A DNA stretch of 7,207 bases from Herpetosiphonaceae bacterium (GTDB taxonomy: Bacteria > Chloroflexota > Chloroflexia > Chloroflexales > Kallotenuaceae): assembly GCA_030147335.1 (NCBI GenBank), contig JASKZZ010000391.1:1-7207 (forward strand), read 5' to 3'. Shown here piece after piece: positions 5,566-7,207 of this stretch (position 1 is the stretch's first letter; each line of letters opens with the position of its first letter). Position numbers and translations under genes: made by a program. Below the pieces are notes generated by a model, which did no database searches, was not told the origin of the DNA, and was given only the letters and a program-made list of their open reading frames with translations.

Positions 5566-6540
5566 ATGCAGGCGTTGGTATTTGACGGTGAGCTGGGACT
5601 ACGTGAAGTTGAGCCGCCTCGTTTAGTGCAGGGTGAGGCAATTATTCAACCTCGTCTCGTAGGCATCTGCGCTACTGACCTCCACCTGACACGGGGTTAT
5701 AAAGATTTTCATGGCATTCTTGGCCATGAGTTTGTCGGGACTGTTGTCGCGTGTGAGGATCGTGATTGGGTGGGACGACGGGTTGTTGGCGAGATTAACG
5801 CGGCTTGTCGCAGCTGCCCAACCTGCGCGCGAGGCGATGTAGCGCATTGTCCGCGCCGCACGACCTTAGGCATTAACCAGCGTGATGGAGTGCTTGCCGA
5901 GCAATTCGCGCTGCCGGTCGCCAATCTTTATAGCGTGCCCGATAATATCTCGGATGACGCCGCAGTTTTTACTGAGCCATTAGCCGCCGCTTTGGAAATT
6001 GTGGAACAAACGCATATTCGTCCGACAGATTGTGTTGCGGTGATCGGTGATGGTAAGCTTGGCCTGCTGGTGGCGCAAGTCTTGCGGCTGACCGGCTGCA
6101 CCCTACAGGTGATTGGTCGTCATCCCGAGCGTTGGGATCTGTTGGATCGTCAGGGCATTGCGGTAACGTCAGAAGCGAACAGATTGCCTCAACGTGTCTG
6201 GGATGTTGTTGTTGATTGCACCGGCAGTGCGCAAGGCTTCGAGGCTGCGCGCAGATTGGTCCGACCTCGGGGACGACTTGTACTGAAGAGTACATTCCAT
6301 GGCACCCTTGCAATGGATGCGGCGTCGCTCGTTGTGGACGAGGTGCAGCTGATTGGGTCGCGCTGTGGTCCATTTGGCGCTGCGCTACGACTTCTTGAAC
6401 GCGACTTGATCGAGACAGCGCCGCTTGTTCAGGATACCTACCCGTTAGCCGAAGCAGAACTGGCGTTTGCCGTCGCCCAAGGAACGTTAAAAGTATTGGT
6501 GCGCGTCACCGGTGATGGGGAAACCGAGTTAACCTGCTAG
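5566..6540 (+). CDS. zinc-dependent medium-chain dehydrogenase/reductase (alcohol or threonine dehydrogenase-like)
   Basis: This 324-residue MDR enzyme is slightly shorter than classical alcohol dehydrogenases. Catalytic zinc ligands are visible as C35 (GICATDLH), H54-E55 (GHEFVG) and probably E137 (FTEPLAAALE). Four cysteines for the structural zinc are at 81, 84, 87 and 95. The Rossmann domain has VIGDGKLGLL (159-168). The second strand ends in VIGRH (182-186) with no acidic residue, which hints at NADP(H) over NAD(H) but does not prove it. The substrate cannot be named; the protein resembles a short MDR subgroup annotated only as threonine/alcohol dehydrogenase-like. ATG 5566 gives the family-typical start MQALVFDG. 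Its ribosome site is weak (AGG at 5555-5557), and GTG 5536 would add ten residues but would lie almost at the predicted transcript start. The SPFH-like membrane gene follows after 20 bases. Confidence 0.9.
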   Translation: MQALVFDGELGLREVEPPRLVQGEAIIQPRLVGICATDLHLTRGYKDFHGILGHEFVGTVVACEDRDWVGRRVVGEINAACRSCPTCARGDVAHCPRRTTLGINQRDGVLAEQFALPVANLYSVPDNISDDAAVFTEPLAAALEIVEQTHIRPTDCVAVIGDGKLGLLVAQVLRLTGCTLQVIGRHPERWDLLDRQGIAVTSEANRLPQRVWDVVVDCTGSAQGFEAARRLVRPRGRLVLKSTFHGTLAMDAASLVVDEVQLIGSRCGPFGAALRLLERDLIETAPLVQDTYPLAEAELAFAVAQGTLKVLVRVTGDGETELTC

Positions 6541-6560
6541 CCGTCGTTACTGGAGCTGAT

Positions 6561-7207
6561 ATGCGTCGTGTGCTGCCCAATATTTTGCTGCTCCTGATGC
6601 TGCTCTTTTTGGTGCCAATTTATCAGGCCAATCAATCGGGGCAGGTGTTGAGCCTTGGAGTGCTGCTGTTAGCCGCGGCGTTCTTTCTGGCATACACCAA
6701 CCAGCCGCGTGGCCTCGAAATTCTAGCCGGCTTGACACTGATCGTGTCGTTTGTCGGGGTTGCATTTTGGGGTCGGCTGCTGGCCGGCAACAATGGCGCG
6801 TATTGTTTAGTAAGCTTGTGGATTTTGTTGCTGATTGGCATGATCGCGGTGTTTTACAGACAGGCCGTGTTTGTAGAGCGCGGACAAATCCTGGTGCTTA
6901 ACCAGCTTCCTGAAAATCGAGCGTTGGTTTGGACGGAAGGCTTGCATCGACCACTGCGGCCGTTTGTGGAGCGACGTATGGCTGCGCTGCCGTCGTACGA
7001 ACTCGATGTGGAAGCAACCTTCGACAAGCTCAATACCCGATCGTTGTACAATGTGGATCGAATCAAAGTGCTGGTGCGATACAAAGTCGCACAGCCTCGC
7101 GATGTTGTTTTTTGCTTTCCCAATCGCGAGCAAGCGGTCGAGGAACTGGCACAACAACGCAACGAGCCTGATCCGAAAAATACCGATGAGCAGGTTGCAT
7201 TTTGGAC
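6561..7207 (+). CDS. multi-spanning membrane protein with SPFH/band-7-like domain (3' end outside window)
   Basis: The first 215 residues are visible before the window ends. Four hydrophobic helices are evident (about 4-21, 29-46, 52-74 and 80-99), followed by a polar region. That region begins YRQAVFVERGQILVLN (99-114), then EGLHRPLRPFVERR (126-139), then a segment ending VDRIKVLVRYKVAQPRDV. This order (a short strand after the membrane, a GLH..PL.PF turn, then a v.Y.V.dP segment) is that of SPFH/band-7 domains, which scaffold membrane assemblies in stomatin, prohibitin and flotillin relatives. The family call is inference from pattern. Most SPFH proteins have one membrane anchor, so four helices is unusual. 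GGAG (6552-6555) lies 5 bases before the ATG. The gene starts 20 bases after the dehydrogenase stop, probably in one operon; nothing suggests the two act together biochemically. Confidence 0.75.
   Translation, partial: MRRVLPNILLLLMLLFLVPIYQANQSGQVLSLGVLLLAAAFFLAYTNQPRGLEILAGLTLIVSFVGVAFWGRLLAGNNGAYCLVSLWILLLIGMIAVFYRQAVFVERGQILVLNQLPENRALVWTEGLHRPLRPFVERRMAALPSYELDVEATFDKLNTRSLYNVDRIKVLVRYKVAQPRDVVFCFPNREQAVEELAQQRNEPDPKNTDEQVAFW

Noticed and set aside
5969..6373. 134-codon minus-strand frame inside the dehydrogenase gene
   Set aside because: It is opposite the conserved Rossmann domain, is rich in Pro/Gln/Arg/His, and has no supporting motif.

Overview
The window looks like an ordinary chromosomal segment of a free-living bacterium, most probably a member of the Chloroflexota (Chloroflexia, Herpetosiphon/Chloroflexus-like). 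This rests on recognition rather than a search. The pointers are a Ser/Thr kinase fused to PQQ-type beta-propeller repeats, a RodA with an enlarged extracytoplasmic loop, a short MDR dehydrogenase of a type I associate with this phylum, and mixed, moderately GC-rich codon use. I see no mobile element, tRNA, rRNA, CRISPR array or phage gene. The largest gap between genes is about 247 bases.

Layout. The left part (1-2689) is on the minus strand. rodA (cell-wall glycan polymerase, 2689 to 1544) is followed after a 247-base gap by a kinase gene that starts at 1296 and runs off the left edge. The middle (2893-4454) is on the plus strand: an acyl-CoA dehydrogenase gene and, 29 bases after its stop, a small DUF1232 membrane-protein gene, ending in a strong hairpin (4483-4509). 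fmt (5450 to 4521, minus) converges on that hairpin. Divergent from fmt, on the plus strand, lie a zinc-dependent medium-chain dehydrogenase gene (5566-6540) and, 20 bases later, a multi-spanning membrane protein with an SPFH/band-7-like domain that is cut by the right edge.

How the genes fit together. Good sigma70-type -10 boxes stand before rodA, the kinase, the acyl-CoA dehydrogenase, fmt and the dehydrogenase, so the window contains about five transcription units. The clearest functional pairing is rodA with a Ser/Thr kinase on the same strand, which recalls rodA/pknA/pknB neighbourhoods in other bacteria, but here with a beta-propeller in place of PASTA domains. The acyl-CoA dehydrogenase (fatty or branched acid oxidation) and fmt (initiator tRNA formylation) are housekeeping metabolic genes. 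I found no convincing new multi-gene system. The items most worth a second look are the dyad flanking the rodA -10 box, the rodA-kinase arrangement, the kinase mRNA leader and the SPFH-like membrane protein.
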